A DNA stretch of 64,000 nt, taken from assembly GCF_016027715.1 (NCBI RefSeq), contig NZ_CP065691.1:2017954-2081953 (forward strand), given 5' to 3'. Shown in pieces: positions 9,596 to 19,500 of the stretch. Every line of letters begins with the position of its first letter. The stretch's first letter is position 1. Under the pieces are notes generated by a model, which worked only from the letters and a program-made list of their open reading frames with translations, did no database searches and was not told where the DNA came from. The translations under genes and the position numbers were made by a program. The DNA is from Lactococcus garvieae (GTDB lineage Bacteria > Bacillota > Bacilli > Lactobacillales > Streptococcaceae).

Positions 9596-10816
9596 ATGAC
9601 TATCGTATATGATGAAATTATGGTTCGCTACGGTGAACTATCAACTAAAGGAAAAAATCGTGGTTTTTTCATCAACCGTTTGGCTAATAACATCAAGGAA
9701 GTCCTTGCTGATTTAACAGACTTGAAAATTACAGCCCAACGTGACCGTGCCCATATTGAATTAAACGGGACAGATTATGAAGAAGTATCGAAGCGCCTGA
9801 CAAAAGTTTTTGGTATTCAAAACTTCTCAGCTTCTATTAAAGTTGAAAAAACAATTGAAGGATTAAAAGCAGCAGTAGTTGATTTGATGAAAGAGATTTA
9901 TCATGAAGGAATGACTTTCAAAATTGCTACACGTCGGGCGGATCATAGCTTTGAACAAGATTCAACAGAATTAAACATGACTTTAGGAGATGTTGTCTTT
10001 GACAATTTTGACTACGCTAAAGTCCAAATGAAGAAGCCAGATATTACCTTACGTGTCGAAATCCGACTTGAAGGTGCATACCTTAGCTTTGAAACACTTA
10101 AAGGTGCGGGAGGTATGCCAGTAGGAACTGCAGGTCGTGGTCATTTGATGCTCTCAGGTGGTATTGATTCACCAGTAGCAGGTTATTTGGCACTTAAACG
10201 TGGTGTAGAGATTGAAGCGGTCCACTTTGCTTCACCTCCTTATACAAGTCCAGGCGCTTTAAAAAAAGCTAAGGATTTAACGGCTAAATTGACTGCATTT
10301 GGTGGAACGATTACTTTTATTGAAGTACCTTTCACTGAGATTCAGGAAGAGATTAAAGCAAAGGCTCCTCAAGCTTACTTGATGACTTTGACACGACGTT
10401 TCATGATGCGTGTGGTTGATCGTATCCGCGAAGACCGTGGAGGTAAAGTAATCATTAATGGGGAGAGTTTAGGACAAGTTGCTTCACAAACCTTGGGTTC
10501 AATGTCTGTGATCAATGAAGTGACGAACACACCTGTGATTCGACCAGTTGTCACTATGGACAAAATTGAAATTATTGACATTGCTGAAAAAATTGATACT
10601 TTCAATCTCTCTATTCTTCCATTTGAAGATTGCTGTACAGTCTTTGCTCCACCATCACCAAAAACTAACCCTAAATTAGATAATGTATTAGCCTATGAAA
10701 AGCGTTTAGATGTTGAAGGCATGGTTGATCGTGCAGTTGAAGGTATCATGATTAGCAAAATAACTGGTGAAAACTGGGACCAAGAAGAAGCAAATGAATT
10801 TGAAGATTTGCTTTAA
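9596..10816 (+). CDS. thiI: tRNA 4-thiouridine synthase ThiI
   Basis: ThiI adenylates U8 of tRNA and inserts sulfur from a persulfide donor. The 406 residues give an N-terminal ferredoxin-like and THUMP region (about 1-165), then the PP-loop pyrophosphatase motif SGGIDSP near residue 187. There is no C-terminal rhodanese domain, as usual in Gram-positive forms. The paired cysteine desulfurase that often precedes thiI in Firmicutes is absent; the upstream neighbour is the yeiH-type gene. A strong terminator follows. Confidence 0.93.
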   Translation: MTIVYDEIMVRYGELSTKGKNRGFFINRLANNIKEVLADLTDLKITAQRDRAHIELNGTDYEEVSKRLTKVFGIQNFSASIKVEKTIEGLKAAVVDLMKEIYHEGMTFKIATRRADHSFEQDSTELNMTLGDVVFDNFDYAKVQMKKPDITLRVEIRLEGAYLSFETLKGAGGMPVGTAGRGHLMLSGGIDSPVAGYLALKRGVEIEAVHFASPPYTSPGALKKAKDLTAKLTAFGGTITFIEVPFTEIQEEIKAKAPQAYLMTLTRRFMMRVVDRIREDRGGKVIINGESLGQVASQTLGSMSVINEVTNTPVIRPVVTMDKIEIIDIAEKIDTFNLSILPFEDCCTVFAPPSPKTNPKLDNVLAYEKRLDVEGMVDRAVEGIMISKITGENWDQEEANEFEDLL

Positions 10817-10827
10817 TTGATTAAAAA

Positions 10828-10855
10828 TAAACTGTATCAAGAGATACAGTTTTTC
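10828..10855 (+). terminator. Intrinsic terminator after thiI
   Basis: AAACTGTATC, AAGA loop, GATACAGTTTTT. Confidence 0.85.
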
Positions 10856-10886
10856 GTCTTTCCATAGGAAAGTAGAAAGGAAATAA

Positions 10887-12290
10887 ATGAAAAATAGAAC
10901 AAAAGTACTACTTACTATAGGTTTATTCACACTTATGTCTACCTTAGATGGTTCTATAGTAAACATCGCACTGCCAACGATGGCACGTGAGTTAAATGTC
11001 ACAACTTCTCAAATCACTTGGGTCGTCACTATTTATCTCATTGTAATTAGTGCTATTATCCTTATTTTTGGCCGTCTAGCCGATTTGATTGGGAAAACCA
11101 AAGTGACGCGATGGGGGTGGACGATTTTTATCGTTGGCTCATTGCTTGCGGGATTAAATATTGGACTGGGCTTGCCTTTCTTACTGTTTGCACGTGCTGT
11201 ACAAGCGATTGGAGCATCGATGTTCATGGCTACAAGCTTTGGGATTGTTGCGCAAGTCTTCCCTGTTGAGAGCCGTGCACGTGCCATGTCTATCACTTCT
11301 ATGTTTGTGTCCGTCGGTTCCATAGCAGGGCCAGCGCTTGGTGGTTTGATATTACAAGTTGCTTCTTGGAACTATATCTTTTGGATTAATGTACCGATTG
11401 GAATATTAGCTTGGATTTTTGGAAGCCGAGCTTTGCCAGAAGATGAAGGACAAGGATCGGTAAATGAGGTGGATTTGTCTGGAGGGTTGCAGATGTCTGC
11501 AGTGATTGTGCTTTTATTCATGTCATTGAATTTTGGACAAACTCTTGGCTGGACCAATCCTATTCTGCTCTTGAGTATAGCTTTAGGTATTATCCTATTT
11601 ATTAGTTTTATCTTTACTGAAAAACGCAAAGAAAAACCTTTGCTTGATTTAGGAATTTTTAAAAATAAACTTTTTTCTTTAAGTCTGCTCATGTCCCTCT
11701 TAAACTTTACAGTGGCTATGTTCTCAAGTATCCTTCTGCCTTTTTACTTACAAGACTACCGTGATTATGTTCCTGGTGCAGCGGGATTCATCATGATGGC
11801 TTATCCAGTTGCCATGCTCATCGTAAGTCCAATAGCAGGTGCACTTGCAGATAGAATTGATAAAGAAGTAATCACTTTTGTGGGGATCACAGGTATTGTC
11901 ATTTCACAGATAGGTTACTTACTTATCCATGCAAACACTCCCCAGTGGTGGGTTATAGCGATACTTGTACTACAAGGGGGTTCAATGGGAGCTTTCCAAA
12001 GTCCGAATAATGCTCTAATCATGGAAACAGTAGAGCGAAAATATCTAGGAATAGCAGGTTCTGTAAATTCCTTGATTCGGAATATGGCTTTTGTCTTAGG
12101 AACATCCGTGGCAACGATTATTCTCTTTATATCTATGTCACACCAACTCGGATATACAGTTAGAACGTATCTTCCCGAACATCCTGATGTCTTCCTCCAA
12201 GGTATGCATATGGCCTTCTTCCTCTCCTTAGCATTAACAACTATTTCTTGGGTTTTAGCAGGATTCCGACTTGTAAGACGTAAAAAATAA
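10887..12290 (+). CDS. MFS drug efflux transporter, DHA2 (14-TM) family
   Basis: 467 residues with about 14 hydrophobic segments. Motif C-like and family signatures include STLDGSIVNIALPTMARELN at the N-terminus, the loop GRLADLIGKTK between segments 2 and 3, and GSIAGPALGG in segment 5. These place it in the EmrB/QacA group, which exports toxic compounds with proton antiport. The substrates are unknown. AGAAAGGAAATAA precedes the ATG. It is a monocistron, convergent with the antiporter gene and sharing its terminator. No regulator of the TetR or MarR type lies beside it. Confidence 0.85.
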   Translation: MKNRTKVLLTIGLFTLMSTLDGSIVNIALPTMARELNVTTSQITWVVTIYLIVISAIILIFGRLADLIGKTKVTRWGWTIFIVGSLLAGLNIGLGLPFLLFARAVQAIGASMFMATSFGIVAQVFPVESRARAMSITSMFVSVGSIAGPALGGLILQVASWNYIFWINVPIGILAWIFGSRALPEDEGQGSVNEVDLSGGLQMSAVIVLLFMSLNFGQTLGWTNPILLLSIALGIILFISFIFTEKRKEKPLLDLGIFKNKLFSLSLLMSLLNFTVAMFSSILLPFYLQDYRDYVPGAAGFIMMAYPVAMLIVSPIAGALADRIDKEVITFVGITGIVISQIGYLLIHANTPQWWVIAILVLQGGSMGAFQSPNNALIMETVERKYLGIAGSVNSLIRNMAFVLGTSVATIILFISMSHQLGYTVRTYLPEHPDVFLQGMHMAFFLSLALTTISWVLAGFRLVRRKK

Positions 12291-12326
12291 AAACAGTGAG
12301 CTTTATTAGAGCTCACTGTTTTTTTA
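12290..12326. terminator. Bidirectional terminator between the MFS gene and nhaP
   Basis: 12-bp stem AAACAGTGAGCT / AGCTCACTGTTT with T runs on both strands. Confidence 0.85.
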
Positions 12327-14411
12327 ATGTGGTGCAGGTTCACTATTTGTCTTTTTTTGTGCTCTCTTCCTTCTTTTCTCGATGAAATCATAGAGTAGAG
12401 TATGATGATTGCTGGCAAGCGAATAATCTTCTAGAGTATTTACATTTTGACGTAAAACTTTTGCTTCACCGATGGTTAATTCACCACGAGATTCATACTC
12501 GAAGATAGCTTTGCGTTCCAAATAATAAGCGCGCATCATCTCTTTGAGATTATTAGGTTGAGCACGGTGGAGGATACCAGTGATATAGCCACCACGCGCA
12601 ACAAACTCTGCTGATCGCAGGCGTTCGGCTTGTAGATAGTGGATTAAGCGGTCATCATAAACGGATTCCAAGTTATCAAGGGCTTGTAAAACCAACTCTG
12701 TATTAGAAAAATAAAGGGCCGTGATTTCTCGATGAGCAGTTTCATTGTCTGTTTGTGCTTTCCGGAAGCTGAAGTCCAAGCGTATAATTCTTGAAAATAG
12801 GAAATGGATGACACGAATTGATATTGCTGAAGCATATTGTAAACTTGAAACTAAGTTGTGAGCGACAGACTGTTCCATGGAGTGAATATAACGCTGATAT
12901 GTTCGATAAGTATACATGGAAATTTCATCTCGTCTTAGAGCATTCTCTAAGCCTTCAGCTTCCAGACGGACGATGAGCAGTTGCAGCTCATTAAAGTCGA
13001 TAGAAGTGTTGGAACTCTCTTGCTCAATGATGAGTTTTTGAATACGCTCTTGATAACTATCAATCGCAATATTGTAACCGAGCCGAGCTTTTTCCTTGGT
13101 TACCTGCTTGAGGTCGTTTTCAAGCTCACGCACTACATCTGCTAAGATTGAAATTTTGGTTAGATTATCTACCTTAACCACTTTCTTAGCTGCAATTAAA
13201 GGAAGTACAAAGAGTCCAGTTAAGAAGCTGAGAGCTGTAACTGCCGCACAAAGGAAGATGATTAAACTATGAGGAGCATCAACTGTACGGGGAAGCAAGA
13301 GGACAGTGGCTATACTTACAGTCCCTTTTGACCCTGCAAAAGTCAGCAATAAAATATCATTCCAATAAGCGGAAAAACTTTGATTACGGCGAAGCGACAC
13401 ATAGCGATAATAAATCGACAGCAAAGAAAAACGTAAAATAAAGAGTCCGATTGTTAAAAGAAGAACCATTAACAAAAGGGAAGTCGTCGAGTAAAGAGGA
13501 TCTGCAATCAAAGGGAAAACCAGTTGATGTAATTCTAAACCAAGGAAAAGAAAGACTGTTGAATTTAAGACAAAAGTCAGCAAATTCCAGATTGTGTTTT
13601 TAACCTTAGTGACCTGGGCATCAAAAAGAGTCGTACGCTTCAGTCCATTGGCCTGCATGACACCAGCCACCACAACAGCAATGATTCCTGAAACTTCAAG
13701 CAAATCCGCAATCAAAAAGGCAGATAAGGGAAGCATAAGTTCCAAGATAAGGTAGCCTGTAACATCACGCGCATCTACATCTTCGAGTACGCGCAGAATA
13801 AGAGATTTAATCCAAACAAGAACGAAACCAACGACCACTCCCCCAATAGCCGAGATGACTAAGTCCGTAGACGCATGTGTCAGAGAAAATTCTCCCGTTG
13901 TGAGGGCTAATACCGCGATTTGGAATGAAATGATACCCGAAGCATCATTAAGTAAACCTTCTCCAGTGAGAATACTCATAACACGTTTGGGAAAGTTAAA
14001 ACGTTCAGAGAGGGCAGCTACCGCAATAGCGTCAGTTGGAGCTAAGGAAGCCCCTAAAGCAAAACAAGCTGCTAAAGGTACAGACAAGTAGAAGAAGTGA
14101 GTTAGATATCCTAAACCAATTGTTGTAATAAAAACGAGAGGGAAAATAAGCATTAAAATCGTTCGGGTATGTTTAAAGATATGTTTGACATCTGCCTCCT
14201 CACTTTCCCGGAAAAGCAAGGGAGCGATGATGAAACCCAAGAAGAATTCTGGGTCGACCTGCAAAAGTTTTGAAGCACCTAAAAAGCCCAAACAAAGCCC
14301 AATCACGACTTGGATCAGTGGAAGAGCCAACTTTGGGAAAACTTTATTGATGATATTTGAAATAACTAGAGCAAGAAGAAAAATGATGACATAAAAAATA
14401 GTATGGAGCAC
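12324..14411 (-). CDS. Na+/H+ antiporter, CPA1 (NhaP/NhaK-like) family
   Basis: 695 residues. The membrane domain (about 1-410) carries the CPA1 hallmarks: APTDAIAVAALSERF with the ion-binding Asp near residue 125, and GEGLLNDASGI near residue 150. A long hydrophilic C-terminal domain of about 280 residues follows, rich in helices and probably regulatory. It should exchange Na+ or K+ for H+ at the cell membrane. The start is GTG 14411 with AAAGGAAA 8 bases upstream. It shares a terminator with the convergent MFS gene. Confidence 0.85.
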   Translation of the reverse strand: MLHTIFYVIIFLLALVISNIINKVFPKLALPLIQVVIGLCLGFLGASKLLQVDPEFFLGFIIAPLLFRESEEADVKHIFKHTRTILMLIFPLVFITTIGLGYLTHFFYLSVPLAACFALGASLAPTDAIAVAALSERFNFPKRVMSILTGEGLLNDASGIISFQIAVLALTTGEFSLTHASTDLVISAIGGVVVGFVLVWIKSLILRVLEDVDARDVTGYLILELMLPLSAFLIADLLEVSGIIAVVVAGVMQANGLKRTTLFDAQVTKVKNTIWNLLTFVLNSTVFLFLGLELHQLVFPLIADPLYSTTSLLLMVLLLTIGLFILRFSLLSIYYRYVSLRRNQSFSAYWNDILLLTFAGSKGTVSIATVLLLPRTVDAPHSLIIFLCAAVTALSFLTGLFVLPLIAAKKVVKVDNLTKISILADVVRELENDLKQVTKEKARLGYNIAIDSYQERIQKLIIEQESSNTSIDFNELQLLIVRLEAEGLENALRRDEISMYTYRTYQRYIHSMEQSVAHNLVSSLQYASAISIRVIHFLFSRIIRLDFSFRKAQTDNETAHREITALYFSNTELVLQALDNLESVYDDRLIHYLQAERLRSAEFVARGGYITGILHRAQPNNLKEMMRAYYLERKAIFEYESRGELTIGEAKVLRQNVNTLEDYSLASNHHTLLYDFIEKRRKRAQKKTNSEPAPH

Positions 14412-14482
14412 AAATTTTCCTTTCTTTTTTCTATTTTATTAGAGCAATAAACCGTAGTTTATAGATTATAAGTCTAGAGAAT

Positions 14483-14941
14483 TTACTTGATTTTTTTCAA
14501 TTGTTCCTTTTTCTGATTGATTTTTTCATCAATTTTGCTGAGATTTTTTTTACTTAGAAGTGCACGACATCGCTTGAGTTCAAGCTCGGTCAGCTGACGC
14601 TTTAATTTCTCTTTTTTGATGAAATCGGATTCGCCACTATCAATATATTCTAGCTTTTGCTGAAGAAGAATTTGTTTGGATTTAAAAGCTTCTATTTGAT
14701 GCTTCAGCTTGGAAACTTGTTCATAATTTGCATCTTGTTGATGTAAATTTTTAAGTTTATCAGACAAGAAAAGCCTCCTCTCTTCGAGAAGTTGAATGGC
14801 TTCAATAATCTTATTTCTTTTTTCTTCGCTTGAAGATGTTTTAAAAATTTCGCTTTTCTTGATGCCAGTTGTCATTTCTGGCTTATCTAAGTATTGAGTA
14901 CGTAAATCTTTCAGCATTTGTTCAAAATCTTTATCAGGCAT
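14483..14941 (-). CDS. Coiled-coil protein of unknown function
   Basis: I do not recognise a family. The 152 residues start with MPDKDFEQMLKDLRTQYLD. From about residue 55 to the end they are almost all charged helix, with Leu/Ile spaced as in heptads (EERRLFLSDKLKNLHQQ, LKHQIEAFKSKQILLQQKL), finishing in a Lys-rich tail (KEQLKKIK). There is no signal peptide or membrane segment. The ATG follows AAGGA at normal spacing and the frame is intact, so it is probably a real gene. It lies between the antiporter and tyrS and ends without a clear terminator before the antiporter's upstream region. Confidence 0.65.
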   Translation of the reverse strand: MPDKDFEQMLKDLRTQYLDKPEMTTGIKKSEIFKTSSSEEKRNKIIEAIQLLEERRLFLSDKLKNLHQQDANYEQVSKLKHQIEAFKSKQILLQQKLEYIDSGESDFIKKEKLKRQLTELELKRCRALLSKKNLSKIDEKINQKKEQLKKIK

Positions 14942-15038
14942 AATTTTATCCTTATAATTTTGTTCTTAACTACTATTATAGCATGTCTACAAGTGAAAAA
15001 TAATGTGTTTGATTAAATAATTTTATGAAGCCAAGTAT

Positions 15039-15077
15039 AAAATAAAAATAGTGGACATGTTCCACTATTTTTATTTT
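15039..15077. terminator. Bidirectional terminator of tyrS
   Basis: Perfect 17-bp arms ending in ATAGTGGA and beginning with TCCACTAT around a 5-base loop, with T-rich flanks on both sides. Confidence 0.88.
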
Positions 15078-16336
15078 TAGTAAGTCAAGATAAAGTTTTT
15101 CTTTTTACCACGACGAATAACGGTCAATTGATCATCGATTTTATCTGTATCTGAAACGATGTAATCCAAATCTTGAACACGTTCGCCATTGATATAGATC
15201 GCACCGTTTGTTACATCTTCACGTGCTTGACGTTTAGATTTTTCGATTCCTGCTGCGATAAGAAGCTCAACAATATTGAGGTTATCATCTGCTTTCACTT
15301 GGTATGTAGGAACATCTTTCAATCCTGATAGAATTGATTTTGCATCTAAAGATTTCACGTCGCCACCGCCAAACAAAGTTTCAGTGATTTTTACGGCTTG
15401 TTCATAAGCTGCTTGTCCGTGAACGAGTGTTACCACTTCGCGTGCCAATACTTTTTGTGCTAAGCGCTCATGACGTGCTTCTTCAAACTTTTTACCAATC
15501 TCAGCGATTTCTTCAAGAGAGAGGAAAGTGAAAATCTTGAGCATTTTTACAGCATCGTCATCGTTAACGTTAAGCCAGAATTGATACATTTCAAAAGGTG
15601 AAGTCTTATCAGCATCAAGCCATATCGCATTCCCTTCGGATTTACCAAATTTCTTACCTGTAGAATCAGTAATCAATGGAATTGTGATGACATGTCCAGT
15701 TTTACCTGCTTTACGACGCAATAATTCTGTTCCGGCGGTCATATTGCCCCATTGATCAGAACCACCCAATTGTAAAGTGATGCCATGGCGTTGGTTAAGT
15801 TCATAGAAATCGTAGCCTTGCATGATTTGGTAGGCGAATTCTGTATAAGAAATACCAGACTCGATACGGCTCTTGACTGAGTCTTTACTCATCATATAGT
15901 TGATGGTGTAGTATTTACCCACATCACGAAGGAAATCAATAAAGCTTAAATTCTCGAACCAGTTATAGTTGTTTTCCATTTGGGCATTGTTTTCGCCATT
16001 TTCAAAATCAAGGAAACGTTCCAACTGAGCACGAATTTTATCTGCCCACGCAACAACAGTATCTTTTGTTTGCAAACCACGTTCAGCGTCTTTGAAAGAA
16101 GGGTCACCAACTAAACCAGTAGCTCCTCCAACCAAAGGATAAGGCTTATGCCCCGCCATTTGGAGACGCTTCATAGTCAAAATGAGGACTAAGTTACCTA
16201 GATGTAAACTATCAGCAGTAGGATCGTAACCAACATAATAACTTACCATGCCCTCAGTTAAAGCTTCGCGTAGAGCTTCTTCATCAGTGGTTTGGAAAAT
16301 CAGACCACGTTCTTTTAGTTCGTCAAAAATATTCAT
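15077..16336 (-). CDS. tyrS: Tyrosyl-tRNA synthetase
   Basis: 419 residues, standard for the TyrRS-Y group. The class I HIGH-like motif appears as [12 protein letters not shown] near residue 40, and the KMSKS-equivalent as [13 protein letters not shown] near residue 230. The C-terminal S4-like RNA-binding domain occupies about 350-419. It charges tRNA-Tyr. A strong AGGAGG lies before the ATG. The spacer to the divergent pbp1B gene is only 136 bases, too short for a full T-box plus promoters, and none is seen. Confidence 0.95.
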   Translation of the reverse strand: MNIFDELKERGLIFQTTDEEALREALTEGMVSYYVGYDPTADSLHLGNLVLILTMKRLQMAGHKPYPLVGGATGLVGDPSFKDAERGLQTKDTVVAWADKIRAQLERFLDFENGENNAQMENNYNWFENLSFIDFLRDVGKYYTINYMMSKDSVKSRIESGISYTEFAYQIMQGYDFYELNQRHGITLQLGGSDQWGNMTAGTELLRRKAGKTGHVITIPLITDSTGKKFGKSEGNAIWLDADKTSPFEMYQFWLNVNDDDAVKMLKIFTFLSLEEIAEIGKKFEEARHERLAQKVLAREVVTLVHGQAAYEQAVKITETLFGGGDVKSLDAKSILSGLKDVPTYQVKADDNLNIVELLIAAGIEKSKRQAREDVTNGAIYINGERVQDLDYIVSDTDKIDDQLTVIRRGKKKNFILTY

Positions 16337-16456
16337 GTTACCTCCTAAATTTAGTTAATACTGACAGTTTCAATATAGTTTCTCTCAGTAATTAGATTAA
16401 CGTTCTCATTATATCAAAAAAAAAGAAAAAATAGGGGCGAAAAAAGAGACTAAGTT

Positions 16457-16475
16457 TGGTATAATATGTAGTATG
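16457..16475 (+). promoter_or_regulatory. Extended -10 promoter, probable leaderless start of pbp1B
   Basis: TG (16457-16458), one base, TATAAT (16460-16465), then 7 bases to ATG 16473. No Shine-Dalgarno is present. Confidence 0.55.
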
Positions 16476-18899
16476 AAAAAAGATCAAGACCCGTCAAAAG
16501 AACGTGCACGTGCACGTTTGCAGGCTAAGATGGAGGCAAAGCGTGCTCAAAATGCACAAAGAAGCGATAAAAAAACTCCAGAAAAGCCCTTAAAACCGAA
16601 AAAAGATCAATTGGATTCCAATGAAGAAAATAAAACGACTCTCCAAACTATTTTTTCTGTAGTGCGTGGTGTTGTCGTTATTTTTGGTGTTGTCTTTCTT
16701 TTAGTAGGTGTGTTTGGTGCGGCAGCAGGCGTTGGTTATTTTGCACGTCTTGTCGAAAAAACAGAAGTTCCAAGTAAAAAAGAACTTCTCGAACAGGTTA
16801 ATAATATACATGGCGTTTCCGTAATGAAATACAGCAATGGTGAAAGTATTTCTGATGTTTCTAGTGATTTGGTGCGGATAAATGTATCAAGTGGGGAAAT
16901 TTCAAACAATGTAAAAAATGCTCTCATCTCAACCGAGGACGAAACTTTTAAGACAAATAATGGTGTTGTTCCTAAAGCAGTCATACGAGGAATCTTAGGC
17001 GCTGTAGGTGGAGGAACCAGCTCTGGTGGCTCCACAATTACGCAACAGTTGGTCAAACAACAATCACTGGGAGACAATGTCACCTTCCAGCGTAAAGCGA
17101 GTGAGATTGTCTATGCGCTTCAACTCAATCAATATTTGAGTAAGGATGAAATCTTGACCAATTACCTTAATGTCTCTCCATTTGGACGGAACAACCAAGG
17201 TAAAAATATTGCTGGGGTACAAGCAGCGGCACAGGGGATTTTTGGAAAATCTGCTAAAGAGCTGACTGTGCCTGAAGCAGCCTTTATAGCTGGTCTGCCA
17301 CAGAGTCCGATCGTCTATTCACCTTATAATGCAGATGGTTCGCTCAAATCAAAAGAAATGCTTTCTTATGGGCTGGCCCGTCAACAAAACGTGCTGTTTA
17401 ACATGTATCGCGCAGGGTACTTGAATAAGGCAGACTATGAAAAGTACAGTGCAGTTGATATTTCAAAAGAATTCTTACCCTCAAAAACTCAAGACTCGAT
17501 TACACATGGCTACCTCTACAATGTTGTCTACAGTGAAGCTGTAGATCATGTTTATGATTATCTCATCAAGAGGGATAAAGTTTCTGCGACAGAACAAGGC
17601 AATGACAGTACGAAACAAAAATATCGTGAGCTAGCAGCTCAAGCCCTTCAAACAGGTGGCTATACTATCACCACAACTATCAATCGCGGCGTGCATGAAG
17701 CCATGCAAAATGCAGTTGCCCAATACGGCAGTATTTTACAAGATGGTACAGGAGAGGTTCAAACAGGGAATGTCTTGATGGATAACAAGACAGGAGCTGT
17801 ACTTGGCTTTATTGGTGGTTTAGATTATGCAACCAACCAAAACAACCATGCTTTTGATACAAAACGTAATCCAGGTTCTTCTATTAAGCCAATTTTGGCT
17901 TATGCTCCTGCAATTGACTTGGGACTTATTGGGTCAGCAAGTATGCTTAGCAACTATCCAGCAAGTTACTCTGATGGGACGCCAATCTTACACGTTGGAG
18001 AAACGGGGACAGGCATGGTAAGTCTTAATGAAGCTTTGGGTGTATCCTGGAATATACCTGCGCATTGGACATATCAAGCCATACTTGATTCTGGCAATAG
18101 CGTGGAACCTTATATGACGAAGATGGGCTATTACATACCTGACTATAGTGTGGAGTCTCTTCCTTTAGGAGGAGGGATTGAGCCAACAGTTGTACAACAT
18201 ACTAATGGCTTTCAAACTTTGGCAAATGGTGGAGTTTATGAGCCACATTATGTTGTACAAAGTATCAAAGATGATACAGGTAAAGATATTTACGAACATA
18301 AGAGTCAAGCAGAGCGCGTTTACTCACAAGCAACTTCAACAATTACCCAAAGTCTGTTACGTAATGTACTGACTTACGATGTCAGTCGACGTACGACGAA
18401 CTTCTTACAAGACTTGCAAGCTATCAATCCAACGCTTGCCAGCAGTGTAGACTGGACAGGTAAAACGGGTACCTCAAATGATTACGTGGATGGCTGGCTG
18501 ATGTTATCAACACCGAAAGTGTCTCTAGGTGGGTGGATTGGTCATGATGACAACACCTCGATGGCAAGTAAAACAGCCGCTGTGAATAACGGGACCTACA
18601 TGGCAAACTTAGTGAACGCGATAGCAGCAGCTGATCCAAATGTCTTTGGACCCGGTGAAAAATTCCCGGATCCAAGTAAAGATCCTGATATTATCAAGAG
18701 CACCGTTCTTAAGTCGACAGGTCAAAAACCTGGTACAGTAACTGGTGGAAAACTTAAAAATGTTAAAGTTTCGGGAGAAACAACCACAAGTTATTGGGCT
18801 AAAAATGGGGCATCTGTTACACAGTTCAAATTTGGTATTGGCGGAACAGAGGCAAACTATAATGATGCTTGGAGCAGGATTCTAGGTACTATTAAATAA
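16473..18899 (+). CDS. pbp1B: Bifunctional class A penicillin-binding protein (PBP1B type)
   Basis: An 808-residue enzyme that polymerises and cross-links peptidoglycan. A basic, Ala/Lys-rich cytosolic tail (about 1-60) is followed by one membrane segment (about 65-95). The GT51 glycosyltransferase has STEDETF near residue 153 and GGSTITQQLVK near 190. The transpeptidase carries SSIK (about 469), SWN and KTGTSND (about 665). All catalytic motifs are intact. It lies alone between tyrS and the MGMT pair and ends in a strong terminator. The gene name follows the overall domain layout; orthology to a given PBP1B was not computed. Confidence 0.87.
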   Translation: MKKDQDPSKERARARLQAKMEAKRAQNAQRSDKKTPEKPLKPKKDQLDSNEENKTTLQTIFSVVRGVVVIFGVVFLLVGVFGAAAGVGYFARLVEKTEVPSKKELLEQVNNIHGVSVMKYSNGESISDVSSDLVRINVSSGEISNNVKNALISTEDETFKTNNGVVPKAVIRGILGAVGGGTSSGGSTITQQLVKQQSLGDNVTFQRKASEIVYALQLNQYLSKDEILTNYLNVSPFGRNNQGKNIAGVQAAAQGIFGKSAKELTVPEAAFIAGLPQSPIVYSPYNADGSLKSKEMLSYGLARQQNVLFNMYRAGYLNKADYEKYSAVDISKEFLPSKTQDSITHGYLYNVVYSEAVDHVYDYLIKRDKVSATEQGNDSTKQKYRELAAQALQTGGYTITTTINRGVHEAMQNAVAQYGSILQDGTGEVQTGNVLMDNKTGAVLGFIGGLDYATNQNNHAFDTKRNPGSSIKPILAYAPAIDLGLIGSASMLSNYPASYSDGTPILHVGETGTGMVSLNEALGVSWNIPAHWTYQAILDSGNSVEPYMTKMGYYIPDYSVESLPLGGGIEPTVVQHTNGFQTLANGGVYEPHYVVQSIKDDTGKDIYEHKSQAERVYSQATSTITQSLLRNVLTYDVSRRTTNFLQDLQAINPTLASSVDWTGKTGTSNDYVDGWLMLSTPKVSLGGWIGHDDNTSMASKTAAVNNGTYMANLVNAIAAADPNVFGPGEKFPDPSKDPDIIKSTVLKSTGQKPGTVTGGKLKNVKVSGETTTSYWAKNGASVTQFKFGIGGTEANYNDAWSRILGTIK

Positions 18900-18935
18900 A
18901 AAGAAGCGACTTGAGATATCAAGTCGCTTTTCTCT
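18900..18935 (+). terminator. Intrinsic terminator after pbp1B
   Basis: AAGCGACTTGA, GATA loop, TCAAGTCGCTTTTCT. Confidence 0.88.
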
Positions 18936-18956
18936 TGAAAGGGAGTGTTATCTCCC

Positions 18957-18993
18957 TTGTTTTTAAGAATAAACATGATAAAATAAATTCATG
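18957..18993 (+). promoter_or_regulatory. Promoter of the MGMT pair, probable leaderless start
   Basis: TTGTTT (18957-18962), 16 bases, TAAAAT (18979-18984) with an upstream TG, then 6 bases to ATG 18991. No Shine-Dalgarno is present. Confidence 0.55.
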
Positions 18994-19500
18994 AAGAAAG
19001 TTCTCTATAAAAATTATTTTGAGACACCACTGGGACAAATGGTAAGTATAACAGACTTAGAAAGACTTTACCTGCTAGAATTTCTTGAGCGACAAAATTT
19101 AGAAAAAGAATTAGAAAAACTAAAAGCTCTTTTTAAGAGGGAACAAAATGAACTTTCCACTCGTGTCGAAAAGGAAGTGGGGGAATACTTCAGAGGTGAA
19201 AGAAAGAGATTTGATTTGCCATTAGTTTTAGAGGGTACAGAGTTTCAGAAAAAGATTTGGCTAGAGGTAGTACAAATTCCTTTTGGGCAAACCCGGAGTT
19301 ATAAAGAAATAGCTCAAAAAATAGAGAACCCGAGAGCAAGCATAGCGGTAGGTTCAGCCAATGCTGCAAACCGTTATGCCATTATTATACCTTGCCATCG
19401 CTTAAAGAAAAGTACGGGCAAGTTAGCTGGATATGCTGCCGGGATTTGGCGTAAAGAATGGCTTTTGAATTTTGAGGAGGAAGTAGAAAATGACAGCTGA
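18991..19500 (+). CDS. ogt: Methylated-DNA--protein-cysteine methyltransferase (Ogt/AdaC-like)
   Basis: A suicide DNA repair enzyme that moves alkyl groups from O6-guanine to its own Cys. The 169 residues comprise an N-terminal accessory domain (about 1-85) and the MGMT core, with IIIPCHRLKKSTGKLAGY holding the acceptor Cys near residue 135. The segment just upstream, RASIAVGSANAANRYA, most resembles the Ada C-terminal domain. Aligned by eye, the Arg finger expected before AVG is Ile. It overlaps the next MGMT-like gene by 11 bases, so the two are co-translated. Confidence 0.85.
   Translation: MKKVLYKNYFETPLGQMVSITDLERLYLLEFLERQNLEKELEKLKALFKREQNELSTRVEKEVGEYFRGERKRFDLPLVLEGTEFQKKIWLEVVQIPFGQTRSYKEIAQKIENPRASIAVGSANAANRYAIIIPCHRLKKSTGKLAGYAAGIWRKEWLLNFEEEVENDS

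Noticed and set aside
11915-12418. 167-codon minus-strand frame across the end of the MFS gene
   Set aside because: It runs through the bidirectional terminator and into another frame of the antiporter gene; no start signals.
16337-16472. T-box riboswitch for tyrS
   Set aside because: Only 136 bases separate tyrS from pbp1B and they must hold both promoters; no T-box sequence (TGGNACCGCG) is seen.
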